Shown piece by piece: positions 1 to 8,611 of a stretch of 64,000 bases of DNA (the first letter of the stretch is position 1; each line of letters starts with the position of its first letter). The notes under the pieces are model-generated. The model was not told where the DNA came from. It worked only from the letters and a program-made list of their open reading frames with translations, and searched no databases. Source of the DNA: Cellvibrionales bacterium UBA4451 (GTDB taxonomy: Bacteria > Pseudomonadota > Gammaproteobacteria > Pseudomonadales > Porticoccaceae); contig DGPB01000004.1 in the NCBI GenBank assembly GCA_002390285.1, forward strand, positions 1 through 64,000, written 5' to 3'. A program made the translations under genes and the position numbers.

Positions 1-32
1 CTTTCATGGGATAAATTTTTTTTCAACGTACG

Positions 33-60
33 GGAACTTTTTGTAAATAGCGTGGCCTAA
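33..60 (+). promoter_or_regulatory. Sigma-E (RpoE/sigma-22)-type promoter
   Basis: GGAACTT at 33-39 is followed, after a 15-nt spacer, by GCCTAA at 55-60. The family consensus is GGAACTT, 15-16 nt, then GTCTAA, so only one core base differs. An A/T-rich stretch precedes the -35 element. Initiation is expected around 65-67, directly before the candidate small RNA. The motif match is read directly; activity is inferred. Confidence 0.6.
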
Positions 61-65
61 TCTTA

Positions 66-168
66 CACAAGCGACGTTGATATCTTCTCCCCAAGTTAAA
101 CGCAACGCTTGATGTTTCCCCAAGCAACAGCAAAGTAAGCCCTAACCCTTTTAGTTAGGGTTTTTTTT
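66..168 (+). ncRNA. Candidate envelope-stress small RNA at the Spot 42/ErsA position
   Basis: This is an unannotated stretch of about 103 nt between a sigma-E-type promoter and a strong intrinsic terminator. It has no credible reading frame. A 5' hairpin can form (68-72 with 107-111, and 76-79 with 103-106). Its apical loop displays CTTCTCCCCAAG, and a second TTTCCCCAAG lies in the unpaired linker. CCCTAAC at 140-146 pairs with GTTAGGG at 154-160, followed by eight T residues. The place next to engB is where E. coli keeps Spot 42 (spf) and where Pseudomonas keeps the sigma-22-dependent RNA ErsA. Position, promoter type and C-rich loop together favour an ErsA-like RNA. Exact ends and function are inferred. 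Confidence 0.5.
138..168 (+). terminator. Intrinsic terminator of the candidate small RNA
   Basis: CCCTAAC (140-146) and GTTAGGG (154-160) form a 7-bp stem with a 7-nt loop, followed by T8. It ends the candidate small RNA and faces the 3' end of engB. Confidence 0.8.
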
Positions 169-239
169 GCCTAGATTAGAAGCATGTTTCTGCCGACAGT
201 TTTCGTGCTATTCAATGGCGTCCAGTTAGAAGCGGTCTC

Positions 240-854
240 TTAAGTGTCTGTTGTGAGCCAGGTGTTTAATGCTTGTTTCAGCTCTTTCAGTCCAACTTTT
301 TTAAGGGAAGAGAAGGTCTGTATCGAAATATTATCAGTGAGTCTTTCATCGGCTAGTTGACGCTGAACGTCGAGCAACACACTTTTGGCGGGGCCGTTTT
401 TTAGCTTGTCGGCCTTGGTCAGTAATAAGTGAATGGGCATTCCCGCTTGGGAGGCCCATCGAATCATCTGCCAATCGTATTCCTGCAAGGGGTGACGAAT
501 ATCCATCAGCATTACCAAGCCACAAAGGGACTGCCGTTCTTGTAAATAGCAGGCAAGGTTTTTATCCCATTCCTTCTTCATGGCCTTGGGGACTTTGGCA
601 AAGCCATAGCCAGGAAGGTCGACCAGTCGTAGGTCTTCTGTGAGAGAAAAGAAATTAAGAAGTTGAGTGCGACCAGGTGTTTTACTGGTTCGAGCCAGCT
701 TGGAATTGTTGGTCAGTGTATTAATGGCGCTGGATTTCCCGGCATTTGATCGACCGGCAAATGCCACTTCTTTTCCTACGTCATCCGGGCACTGTTTGAT
801 GGTCGGTGCACTGAGTAGGTACCTGACCTGATTAAAGGAGATGTCATCGGACAT
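240..854 (-). CDS. engB: Ribosome biogenesis GTP-binding protein EngB (YsxC/YihA)
   Basis: A TRAFAC-class GTPase of 204 residues, the usual family length, needed for assembly of the large ribosomal subunit in the cytoplasm. Visible G motifs are G1 GRSNAGKS (residues 34-41), the G2-region TPGRTQ (about 59-64), G3 DLPGYG (79-84) and G4 TKAD near residue 146. The start MSDDISFNQV fits the family. The gene is divergent from cytochrome c4 and convergent with the candidate small RNA, an arrangement shared with pseudomonads. Identification is secure. Confidence 0.97.
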   Translation of the reverse strand: MSDDISFNQVRYLLSAPTIKQCPDDVGKEVAFAGRSNAGKSSAINTLTNNSKLARTSKTPGRTQLLNFFSLTEDLRLVDLPGYGFAKVPKAMKKEWDKNLACYLQERQSLCGLVMLMDIRHPLQEYDWQMIRWASQAGMPIHLLLTKADKLKNGPAKSVLLDVQRQLADERLTDNISIQTFSSLKKVGLKELKQALNTWLTTDT

Positions 855-887
855 AGTAGACCTTATCTGGTAACCTGATTTCGCCTA

Positions 888-916
888 TTAAGATCAGGGA
901 GGAGTTGGTATATAAT
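888..916 (+). promoter_or_regulatory. Sigma-70 promoter for cytochrome c4
   Basis: TATAAT at 911-916 is a perfect -10 hexamer within GGTATATAATGCC. TTAAGA at 888-893, 17 bp upstream, is a fair -35. It lies in the engB/cytochrome c4 divergent region, about 70 bp before the start codon. Confidence 0.55.
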
Positions 917-985
917 GCCCCGGCTTTTTAGAAGGCAATACGATTTTTCCTATATTGTAGCGGAATGCAGAGAGCGGATTAACTA

Positions 986-1624
986 ATGAAAAAAATGATT
1001 CTAGGATTTGCTGCCATGCTGGGTTTTACCCTGGCATCTTCTTTTGCCTTTGCGGGCGGTGATGCGGTAGCAGGGCAAGGTAAAACGGCCATGTGCGCTG
1101 GTTGTCACGGGGCTGACGGCAATAGTGCGGTAGCCAATTTTCCAAAGTTGGCAGGGCAAGGTGAAAAATACCTCACTAAGCAACTACAAGATATTAAATC
1201 CGGTAGTCGTTCCGTGGTAGAGATGACAGGAATGCTAAATACATTTTCTGATCAAGATTTAGCAGATATGTCTGCTTACTTTGCATCCAAAACCATTCAG
1301 ATGTCTGGTGCTAAAGAAGAAAATCTTGAGAGGGGTGAGCGACTCTTCCGTGGTGGGAATATGGAAACAGGTGTCCCTGCCTGTACTGGCTGCCATTCTC
1401 CAGCTGGACAAGGCAATGCTCCGGCAGGTTACCCTGCTCTTGGTGGTCAGTTTGCCCAATACACAGCTAAGCAATTGCGCGCATTCCGAACGGGTGCACA
1501 CGATGCTGAAAATCCTGCTGCTCGGAACAATGATGGCGATGCTCGGGTGATGCGTGGTGTTGCCGCTCAAATGAGTGATGTGGAAATTGATGCAGTTGCT
1601 AACTATATCGCCGGTCTGAAGTAA
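986..1624 (+). CDS. Cytochrome c4, periplasmic dihaem protein
   Basis: A 212-residue secreted dihaem cytochrome. An N-terminal signal peptide (KK, hydrophobic core, then SSFAFA-GG) is followed by two homologous class I cytochrome domains. Each has a haem-binding CXXCH: CAGCH at 37-41 and CTGCH at 133-137. Methionines in GMLNTF and AAQMSD are plausible distal ligands. Cytochrome c4 carries electrons from the bc1 complex towards terminal oxidases in the periplasm. The neighbour dsbA makes periplasmic disulfides, and the same pairing occurs in pseudomonads. A strong terminator follows, so it is probably monocistronic. Confidence 0.93.
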   Translation: MKKMILGFAAMLGFTLASSFAFAGGDAVAGQGKTAMCAGCHGADGNSAVANFPKLAGQGEKYLTKQLQDIKSGSRSVVEMTGMLNTFSDQDLADMSAYFASKTIQMSGAKEENLERGERLFRGGNMETGVPACTGCHSPAGQGNAPAGYPALGGQFAQYTAKQLRAFRTGAHDAENPAARNNDGDARVMRGVAAQMSDVEIDAVANYIAGLK

Positions 1625-1635
1625 TTTCGGACGTT

Positions 1636-1663
1636 AAAAAAAGCGGCTTTTGCCGCTTTTTTT
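1636..1663 (+). terminator. Intrinsic terminator after cytochrome c4
   Basis: AAAAGCGGC and GCCGCTTTT pair around a TTTT loop, with a run of A upstream and T7 downstream, giving a bidirectional-looking terminator 15 bp after the stop codon. Confidence 0.85.
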
Positions 1664-1759
1664 ATGTTTGAATTTTAGGGAACCTGTGAGATCGTTGGGG
1701 TCTATCTAAAGCAGACCAAATTTTAGAGCGGACCAGATTAAACCCAAAGGAATAGATTG

Positions 1760-2401
1760 ATGCGTAGATTATTATCACACCTGCTATTTGGAATTGTGCT
1801 GTTACCTCTGGTGGCCTGTCAGGCAGATACTGAGGAGACCTACAAAGAAGGCGCTCATTATGAGCTGCTACCCGAGGTAGTTTCTACCAGTGATCCCTCC
1901 AAAATCGAAGTAGTGGAAGTATTTTGGTACGGTTGTAGCCACTGCTACTCCTTTGAGCCAATGATTAATCCTTGGTCGAGAGGGTTGGCTGATGATGTGG
2001 ATTTTCAGCGGTTGCCAGCAGTCTGGCATGAAACAATGGGGCTTCATGCCAAGGCTTATTATACGGCTAAAGCGCTGAAGGTACTTGATAAGCTGCATGC
2101 CGCTATTTTTGAGGCGATGAACTTGAAAAAACAAAAGCTGGAGAACGAGGGGGATATCGCCAAGATTTTTGTTGAAAATGGCGTGTCTCTAGAGCGTTTT
2201 ACCAAAGTGTTTAATTCCAAGGGCATTGAAATGGCTGTTGATATTGCTATGAAAAAACAGGAGCGGTATCGCACTCAGGGTACCCCGGAAATAATTATCA
2301 ACGGAAAATACCGCGTCTCTGGCCGTTCGGCAGGCGGTAATGACCGCATGTTAAAGGTCGCTGATTTTTTGGTTGAAAAGGAACGCGCAGCAGCGCAGTA
2401 G
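1760..2401 (+). CDS. dsbA: Thiol:disulfide interchange protein DsbA with a CSHC active site
   Basis: A periplasmic thioredoxin-fold oxidase of about 213 residues. The hydrophobic N-terminus ends in LVAC (C20), so it may be a lipoprotein, or that cysteine may lie within a cleaved signal peptide. The active site is C59-S-H-C62 in FWYGCSHCYSFEP; classical DsbA has CPHC. The cis-proline loop reads GTPEIII near residue 176. The ATG at 1760 has AAGGA eight bases upstream and is preferred over the TTG one codon earlier. Its probable reoxidant, DsbB, is encoded at 40954-41430. The fold and DsbA assignment are secure; lipidation is inferred. Confidence 0.92.
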   Translation: MRRLLSHLLFGIVLLPLVACQADTEETYKEGAHYELLPEVVSTSDPSKIEVVEVFWYGCSHCYSFEPMINPWSRGLADDVDFQRLPAVWHETMGLHAKAYYTAKALKVLDKLHAAIFEAMNLKKQKLENEGDIAKIFVENGVSLERFTKVFNSKGIEMAVDIAMKKQERYRTQGTPEIIINGKYRVSGRSAGGNDRMLKVADFLVEKERAAAQ

Positions 2402-2585
2402 CTAACTCGCTCTGGTGCAGGAGAATTAGCTCTTGTGCCTTTTAATGCCTTCCTACTACCGAAAGAACTTGATAATCACCGAAAAAGTACTGAAAAAGCA
2501 CCGATATCCGATCTAACTGCTTTGCTCTTCTGCCAATCGCGATTAAAATTGCGCGCTTCTTGAGATACCACCCAGGCAATAAACT

Positions 2586-3701
2586 ATGAAACCGACACTA
2601 AAGCCGGCTAATCCTAATTTTTCTTCAGGGCCCTGCAGCAAACGTCCCGGTTATGACGTTTCCGCGCTTGATCTTTCCACGCTGGGTCGCTCCCACCGTG
2701 CTGCTATTGGCAAGGTTGCTTTGGAGCGAGTTTGTGTAGAAACAGCTGCGCTATTGGATTTACCCGAAGGCTACCGTGTGGGCGTTGTGCCTGCTTCAGA
2801 TACGGGTGCTGTGGAAATGGCGTTATGGTCTCTTCTGGGTCCCCGACCCGTGGATATATTTTCTTGGGAATCTTTTGGTCAGGGTTGGTTGTCCGATATT
2901 CTCAAGCAACTGAAGCTCGAGGATATCAATGATTACGGTGCAGATTATGGCAAGTTGCCAGACCTGAACCAGGCTAGTGCCGATCACGATATCGTTTTTA
3001 CCTGGAATGGCACCACCTCTGGCGTGAAGGTTCCCAACGGTGATTGGATCAGCGATGATCGCCAGGGGCTGACCATTTGTGATGCCACTTCTGCCGTCTT
3101 CGCCATGGACATGCCTTGGGAAAAGCTGGATGTGGTGACATTTAGTTGGCAGAAAGTATTGGGTGGTGAAGGTGCTCACGGCATGCTGATTTTGAGTCCT
3201 CGTGCGGTTGAGCGGCTGGAAAGCTATACGCCACCTTGGCCGCTCCCGAAAATTTTTCGTCTAACGAAAGGCGGTAAATTGATAGAGGGCATCTTTAAAG
3301 GCGCCACTATCAATACGCCTTCAATGCTATGTGTAGCAGACTATTTGGATGCACTTAAGTGGGTGGAATCTTTGGGCGGTGTGGATGCCGTGATTGCAAA
3401 GTCTGAGGCCAATTTGGAAGTGGTGAAACAGTTTGTTGCTGAGCGCGACTGGATCCACTTCTTGGCGGAAGACCCTGAAACACTATCGAGCACCAGTATT
3501 TGTCTGACTCTGGACTTGGATGCGGATAAGGTGAAGCAGATAGTTAAGTTGCTGGATAATGAAGGTATTGCTTTTGATATAGGCGCCTATCGGGATGCCC
3601 CTGCAGGTTTACGTATCTGGGGTGGCGCCACGGTTGAAGTGGCAGATGTTGAGGCACTGATGCCTTGGGTTGAATGGGGCTATGAACAAGTCTCTGGCTA
3701 G
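2586..3701 (+). CDS. serC: Phosphoserine aminotransferase, Methanosarcina-type
   Basis: A PLP-dependent aminotransferase of 371 residues that converts 3-phosphohydroxypyruvate and glutamate to phosphoserine in serine biosynthesis. It opens with NPNFSSGPCSKRPGY and contains RSHRA, typical of the alternative (Methanosarcina/alphaproteobacterial) SerC family rather than the E. coli type. K190 in FSWQKVLGGEGAHG is the expected Schiff-base lysine. It precedes serA by 54 bp on the same strand, so two consecutive pathway steps are co-encoded. The 184-bp gap before it holds no recognisable gene. The start codon has only a weak Shine-Dalgarno. Confidence 0.93.
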   Translation: MKPTLKPANPNFSSGPCSKRPGYDVSALDLSTLGRSHRAAIGKVALERVCVETAALLDLPEGYRVGVVPASDTGAVEMALWSLLGPRPVDIFSWESFGQGWLSDILKQLKLEDINDYGADYGKLPDLNQASADHDIVFTWNGTTSGVKVPNGDWISDDRQGLTICDATSAVFAMDMPWEKLDVVTFSWQKVLGGEGAHGMLILSPRAVERLESYTPPWPLPKIFRLTKGGKLIEGIFKGATINTPSMLCVADYLDALKWVESLGGVDAVIAKSEANLEVVKQFVAERDWIHFLAEDPETLSSTSICLTLDLDADKVKQIVKLLDNEGIAFDIGAYRDAPAGLRIWGGATVEVADVEALMPWVEWGYEQVSG

Positions 3702-3755
3702 GTATCCAATTAGGCGTAAGGATAAATCGCTACCGAATTAGAATGGGAAAAAATC

Positions 3756-4928
3756 ATGTATAAAGTTCGTACTTACAACCAAATATCTTCCAAGGGATTG
3801 GATTGTTTCCCCCACGAACAGTATGAAATTGCCAGCGAGTTTGCTGAACCGGATGCCTTTTTATTGCGTAGCCAAAAACTGCATGGTGAGGAAATCCCTC
3901 GTAGTGTTAAGGCCGTAGCACGGGCTGGAGCGGGGACAAATAATATTCCGATCGATGAATACACCCAGAAAGGTATCGTGGTTTTTAATACACCGGGCGC
4001 CAATGCTAATGCGGTAAAAGAGTTGATTGCATCTGCTTTATTTCTCTCTTCAAGGGATATATTTGGTGGGATGAGCTACGTTCAGGGTCTGTCTGAGATA
4101 AAGGATGGATCTGAAATGTCCAAACTGTTGGAGAAACAGAAAAAACAGTTTGCTGGATGTGAAGTTGCGGGTAAGACGCTGGGGGTAGTTGGTCTGGGCG
4201 CGATAGGCTCATTGGTGGCCAATATGGCGCTAGAGCTCGGCATGAATGTTGCTGGCTACGACCCTGCTATCTCCGTAGAAGCAGCTTGGCGGTTGTCCAG
4301 TAGTGTGAAGAAGATGGACAATCTACAAAGCCTGTTGGCAGTGTCGGATTTCATTACCCTCCATGTCCCAGCGCTAGAGATAACGCGCCATTTGATTAAC
4401 GCAGAAACCCTACGTTGCGTTAAGCCCACAGCCGTTCTCTTGAATTTCGCACGTGAAGAGGTGGTGGATACATCCGCTGTTCTGGAGGCGTTAGATGCGG
4501 GTCAATTAGGTAAGTACACCACTGATTTCCCCACCCCCGAACTGTTGAATCGGAGCGACGTGTTGTTGATGCCTCATATTGGTGCCAGCACGGAAGAGGC
4601 GGAAGAGAACTGTGCCATCATGGCAGCAAGGCAACTGATGGACTACTTGGAGAATGGAAATATTCAAAACTCTGTGAATTTTCCTGCGACTAAAATGCCG
4701 CGAAATGGTGGCTATCGCATCACATTTTGTAATGAAAATGTGCCTAAAGTGCTGGGTAGTGTGCTTTCTCTATTGGCTGATCGAAGCATGAACGTGATCG
4801 ATATGGTTAATAAGAGTCGCGATGATATTGCTTACAGTATTGTTGATGTGGAAACACAACCTAGTGAGGAATTACTGGACGAGATCAGTAATGTGGAAGG
4901 CATTATTATCGTCCGTGCCATAGCTTAA
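3756..4928 (+). CDS. serA: D-3-phosphoglycerate dehydrogenase
   Basis: A 390-residue NAD-dependent dehydrogenase catalysing the first step of serine synthesis. The order is substrate-binding domain, Rossmann domain with GVVGLGAIGS (about 145-154), catalytic region ending in MPHIGAST, and a C-terminal ACT domain (about 318-390) that usually gives serine feedback. It is shorter than the roughly 410-residue E. coli enzyme. The usual NFSRGE motif reads NFAREEVVD, but an arginine and a glutamate remain. It probably forms a transcription unit with serC. Confidence 0.94.
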   Translation: MYKVRTYNQISSKGLDCFPHEQYEIASEFAEPDAFLLRSQKLHGEEIPRSVKAVARAGAGTNNIPIDEYTQKGIVVFNTPGANANAVKELIASALFLSSRDIFGGMSYVQGLSEIKDGSEMSKLLEKQKKQFAGCEVAGKTLGVVGLGAIGSLVANMALELGMNVAGYDPAISVEAAWRLSSSVKKMDNLQSLLAVSDFITLHVPALEITRHLINAETLRCVKPTAVLLNFAREEVVDTSAVLEALDAGQLGKYTTDFPTPELLNRSDVLLMPHIGASTEEAEENCAIMAARQLMDYLENGNIQNSVNFPATKMPRNGGYRITFCNENVPKVLGSVLSLLADRSMNVIDMVNKSRDDIAYSIVDVETQPSEELLDEISNVEGIIIVRAIA

Positions 4929-4931
4929 TAA

Positions 4932-4961
4932 AAAATGCCGCTCTTGAAGGGCGGCTTTTTT
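4932..4961. terminator. Bidirectional terminator between serA and the kinase gene
   Basis: GCCGCTC (4937-4943) pairs with GGGCGGC (4949-4955) with one G-U pair. An A run precedes it and T6 follows. The adjoining genes converge here. Confidence 0.8.
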
Positions 4962-4976
4962 GTCCCTTTCATAGGC

Positions 4977-7634
4977 TCAGATATCGGTATTATTCAGCTC
5001 ATTACCTATTTGATCTATCAGCATTGGAACTTGTTCAAGACGGTTGTTTTTTACTAGTTGGTGCAACTGTTTGACTTGCTCCTCAAGTAGAGTGAGCTTG
5101 AACACGCCTGCGATTCCCAAAAGTTGGTGGATATTCTCGCGAAGCTGAAAAATATTATCTGACCTCAGTGAGCTTCTCGCACCCTCCAGTAAGCGGTGCA
5201 CCTCTTGCCGGAATATCTCTGCAGAAATATCACCACTGGCGGTGGCTGCTGGCACTGGATCCAGCGGGAGCTTGATATTCAGTTGCTTGCAAATGTTTTC
5301 GAGTAGTTCTTCTTCATCCAAAGGTTTAATGAGTAGTCCGTTGGCGCCTGCTTCTATTAAGGCCATTTCCTCTTGCTGAAGGATATCTGCAGTGACAGCT
5401 AAAATGGGAAGATTGGCATTCAAGTTACTACTTTTTCGTAATGCAGAAATGGTTTCAATACCATTTTTTAATGGCATGTGTACATCTACTAAAAAGATAT
5501 CGAAATGATCATGTTGGCAGGCCGCAAGTGCTTCATTGCCATTGCTGGTCAACGTGCAGTAGGCTCCCAGTTTACTCAACAGGGTGTTGAGTAGAAGGCT
5601 AGTGAACTGGTTGTCTTCCGCGACCAAGATATTCACGCCATCGAGCAGGTGTGTATTGTGCGACACTGTAATTGATGTAGGCTTGTCAGGTGATGTTTGT
5701 TTGAGCGCCCGTTGTAGTTCTGATAGCGGCGGTGGCAAGGTAAGAAATATAATTGGCTGGAGCTCTGCCCGCTGTTTGGCATTAAATTGTTGGTAATAGT
5801 TGAACTGTGTTGCCATGAGAATCAATTTGGCGGGTGTTACCGCGCGGAGTTCCAACATAAATTCCGGCACGCTAAATTGTTGAGGAAATGAGGTTGGTGG
5901 ACAAACAATCACTCTATCTTCACAATTTAATTTTGTCACGACACTGAGAAGATTGGCCTGATCAGTAACAGTGACATCATTGAGATTAAATCTCTTAAGG
6001 GCGTGAATGACGGCATTAGTAACAGGTTCGTGACAACCGCAGAGCACCACTTTTTTATAATCAATATGCCAATCTGGTTGTGTTTTAGCGAGGGGGAGCG
6101 GCAGGTTAATTTGGAAGGTTGAACCTTTTCCAACCGTGCTTTCAAGGTTCACCTGGCCGCCCATCAAATCCACCAGATTTTTTAGGATGGACAAGCCTAA
6201 ACCGGTTCCACCATAGAGCCTGGAAATAGAGGTGTCTGCCTGAGAAAAAGCATTGAAAAGTTGATTTTTTGCCTCTTCAGGGATACCGATTCCTGTATCT
6301 TGGACTTCAATAATCACAGCCAGCTGTTTATCCGTGTGGAGCCTGATATAAATACTGCCTTCATCACAGAACTTGATGGCATTGGCAATCAGGTTGCTGA
6401 AAATTTGTTGTATCCGCACCGAGTCACCTATTCGATGCAAAGGCAGGTCGGGGGCGTAATCCACTATCAGGTCTAGGCCTTTGTGCTGGGCTTGAGGCGC
6501 AAATAGTGCCACCACTTGTTCCGTACATTCTGCAAGATCGATGGGGCGCTGAACCAATTCCACGGCGTTGGATTGTAGCTTTGAGAAAGCCAAAATATAG
6601 TCAATTTGTGCCAGTAATTGCTGTGCGGACTGGTCAATAATATGACAATAGTGTCGATCAGTTTCAGGCAAGCTGGCCTTTTCCAGCAACCGTATAAACC
6701 CTTGGATAGACGTAATGGGCGTACGAAGTTCATGACTCATCCGTGCCAAAAAATCACTCTTTGACAGATTTGCCGTTTCTGCATCGTGCCGCGCGGTTTC
6801 GAGTTCGAGGTTTTTTTTCTTTAGATCTTCCAGTGTTTCTTCGAGTTTGTGGGTGGCGACCCTGACTCTGTCTTCTAAAGTATCTTTTCCTTCGGCAACA
6901 GATTATGCCAGCTGATTGATACCCCGGGCAAGAATGGCCAGTTCATCTGGAGTACCCGTCTCGGCCTTGACGCTTAGGTTCCCGCGGGCCATTGTTTTGA
7001 TGGTAGCTGTTAACTGCTGAATCGGTGCGATGAGCCGCCGACTGAGAAAATAAGTGAGGATGATAGCAATGATGAAACCGGTTAATGCAAGCCATAAAGA
7101 CGTGACAATAATCTCTTTTTGCTTTTCCAGTAGGGAAGACTGGTCAATGATGACGATAACCCAGCCAACCAGTTCAGCATTAGAGGCGGGATTTGGACTT
7201 TCTTGTTGATAATCACTAAATTCGATACCAGACAAATAGATGGGCTTTTTAAAATATAGATAACCGTCCTGATTGCCAGCTGAGAGTAGGCTGCCTGCTG
7301 TGGATGATACTAAGGTGGGGAAATCACCGGTGTCTAGGATCAACTCGTAATCCTTGTCCAAATAAGCTACCCCTGTCACGTCAGGCACCCGAACGGCTGA
7401 GTGCGCAGTGGTTAGTAGAAGCTGGGTATTTCGTGAGTAAAGAGCAAAATCAGAGATAGTGGCGAGATAATCAGAGGTCATTTCACCGGATTGGTATAGG
7501 CCTTTCGTCAGGTCAGACCAACGAGCCTCGATGGTATAAAAACTGAGAAGACCCGTGATAAGCAACAGGGGTAACAATGCTACGGCGAGGAACCGCCGGT
7601 GAATAGAATTAGTAAACAACCGTTTCCTGATCAT
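4977..7634 (-). pseudogene. GacS/BarA-like hybrid sensor histidine kinase interrupted by an in-frame TAA
   Basis: One continuous frame of 885 codons carries a single stop, TAA at 6903-6905 (codon 244). The 5' part has two transmembrane segments flanking a periplasmic sensor domain, then HAMP. After the stop, the same frame continues through a coiled-coil linker, a HisKA domain (MSHELRTP, H301), HATPase (NLIANAIKF, GTGLGLSI), a receiver with D717 in FLVDVHMP, and an Hpt domain with NIHQLLG. Domain order matches GacS/BarA. The family usually has Gln where the stop sits, so CAA to TAA is the simplest explanation. No good start codon precedes the H-box in the distal part (4977-6749), so it is unlikely to work alone. 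The 5' part (6903-7634) could make a membrane fragment without a kinase domain. The start overlaps the upstream gene by ATGA. Confidence 0.8.
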
Positions 7635-8611
7635 TGTTTTGAATGTTCCTGCTGCTGGAATTTTTCATACAATTCACTTTCAGAGGGTAGTGTGATGCCC
7701 AGTGATCGTGCCACGGCGGGGTTGGTGCTGAGGGTGTAATAGCGTGGGTACTGGGGTTGCCAGATATCCTCATCACTATTTGCCAGCCATGAATAGATCA
7801 ATTCTCCAGCATGCTTGCCCACGTCTTCTGGTGAGGAGTACACCGAGGCCAGTGCTCCGGCATTGGTGTAGGCTTTAGAAAATCCAATCACAGGCACTTT
7901 TTGTTGAAAGCTTAGGTAGAGGATCCATTTGGCGATAGCGCGATTGAGAATAGCGTGGTCTGGAATGGCAATAAAAAGGTCGCTTTCTGATACTACCGGT
8001 TTGAGAACAGCAACTGGATTGTCATCCTTGCCGAGAAAATTGTGTATGAGAATAATGCCTTTTTTATCGGTTAGCGCTTGAATTTCCGATTGAACCTCTT
8101 GAGATATAGGGCCAAAAATGGTGCCAAATTTTTTTGCCTCAGGTTTGAGTAGGCAGCTGAGTGTGATCAGACGGCTGAGAGGTTGGTCTAAATAAACAGC
8201 GGAAACCTGGCAATGGTCTTTATTGCCTGCTGATAGGTCAATGGCATCGAAAGCACTTTTTGGTGTGAAGATGTTTAGTAGAGGGGTGCCTTTATCTTGC
8301 TTAAGGGCTTCGTAGGCTGCAGAGGTGCCGATGGCAACGATGAGCTCGTAGGGCCTTGTGAAGCTCTCAGCGTGCCCCGCCTCATCGATGGTAACGACGT
8401 CAAAGCTACTGGCGGGTAAGCCAAGTTCTGAGGCAGTGGTTTGTAGGCTACGGGCCGTTTCTTGATAGTAAGAGGCGCCACTGGATAACAATAGCAGTAT
8501 ATTTGCTTGGGCCAAGGAGCCCATCAACACTAGACAAAGAGGCAAAACCCATCGCAGCATGTTGGCTATGCGGCGAGAGCTCCCTATGGGCTTGTTGTTA
8601 AGGCCATCCAT
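7631..8611 (-). CDS. ABC-type substrate-binding-like periplasmic protein, partner of the adjacent kinase
   Basis: A 326-residue protein resembling the periplasmic binding-protein superfamily linked to ABC transporters (PF04392-like). A signal peptide ends near GSLAQA, about residue 37. Then come two alpha/beta lobes with patterns such as ELIVAIGTSAAYEAL and VPVIGFSKAYTNAGALASVYSSPEDVG. No ABC permease or ATPase gene is adjacent. Instead its stop overlaps the start of the hybrid kinase by four bases (ATGA), which implies translational coupling. This suggests that it presents a ligand to the kinase sensor domain, as binding proteins do in LuxPQ- or TorT/TorS-type systems. Ligand unknown. Confidence 0.75.
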   Translation of the reverse strand: MDGLNNKPIGSSRRIANMLRWVLPLCLVLMGSLAQANILLLLSSGASYYQETARSLQTTASELGLPASSFDVVTIDEAGHAESFTRPYELIVAIGTSAAYEALKQDKGTPLLNIFTPKSAFDAIDLSAGNKDHCQVSAVYLDQPLSRLITLSCLLKPEAKKFGTIFGPISQEVQSEIQALTDKKGIILIHNFLGKDDNPVAVLKPVVSESDLFIAIPDHAILNRAIAKWILYLSFQQKVPVIGFSKAYTNAGALASVYSSPEDVGKHAGELIYSWLANSDEDIWQPQYPRYYTLSTNPAVARSLGITLPSESELYEKFQQQEHSKQ

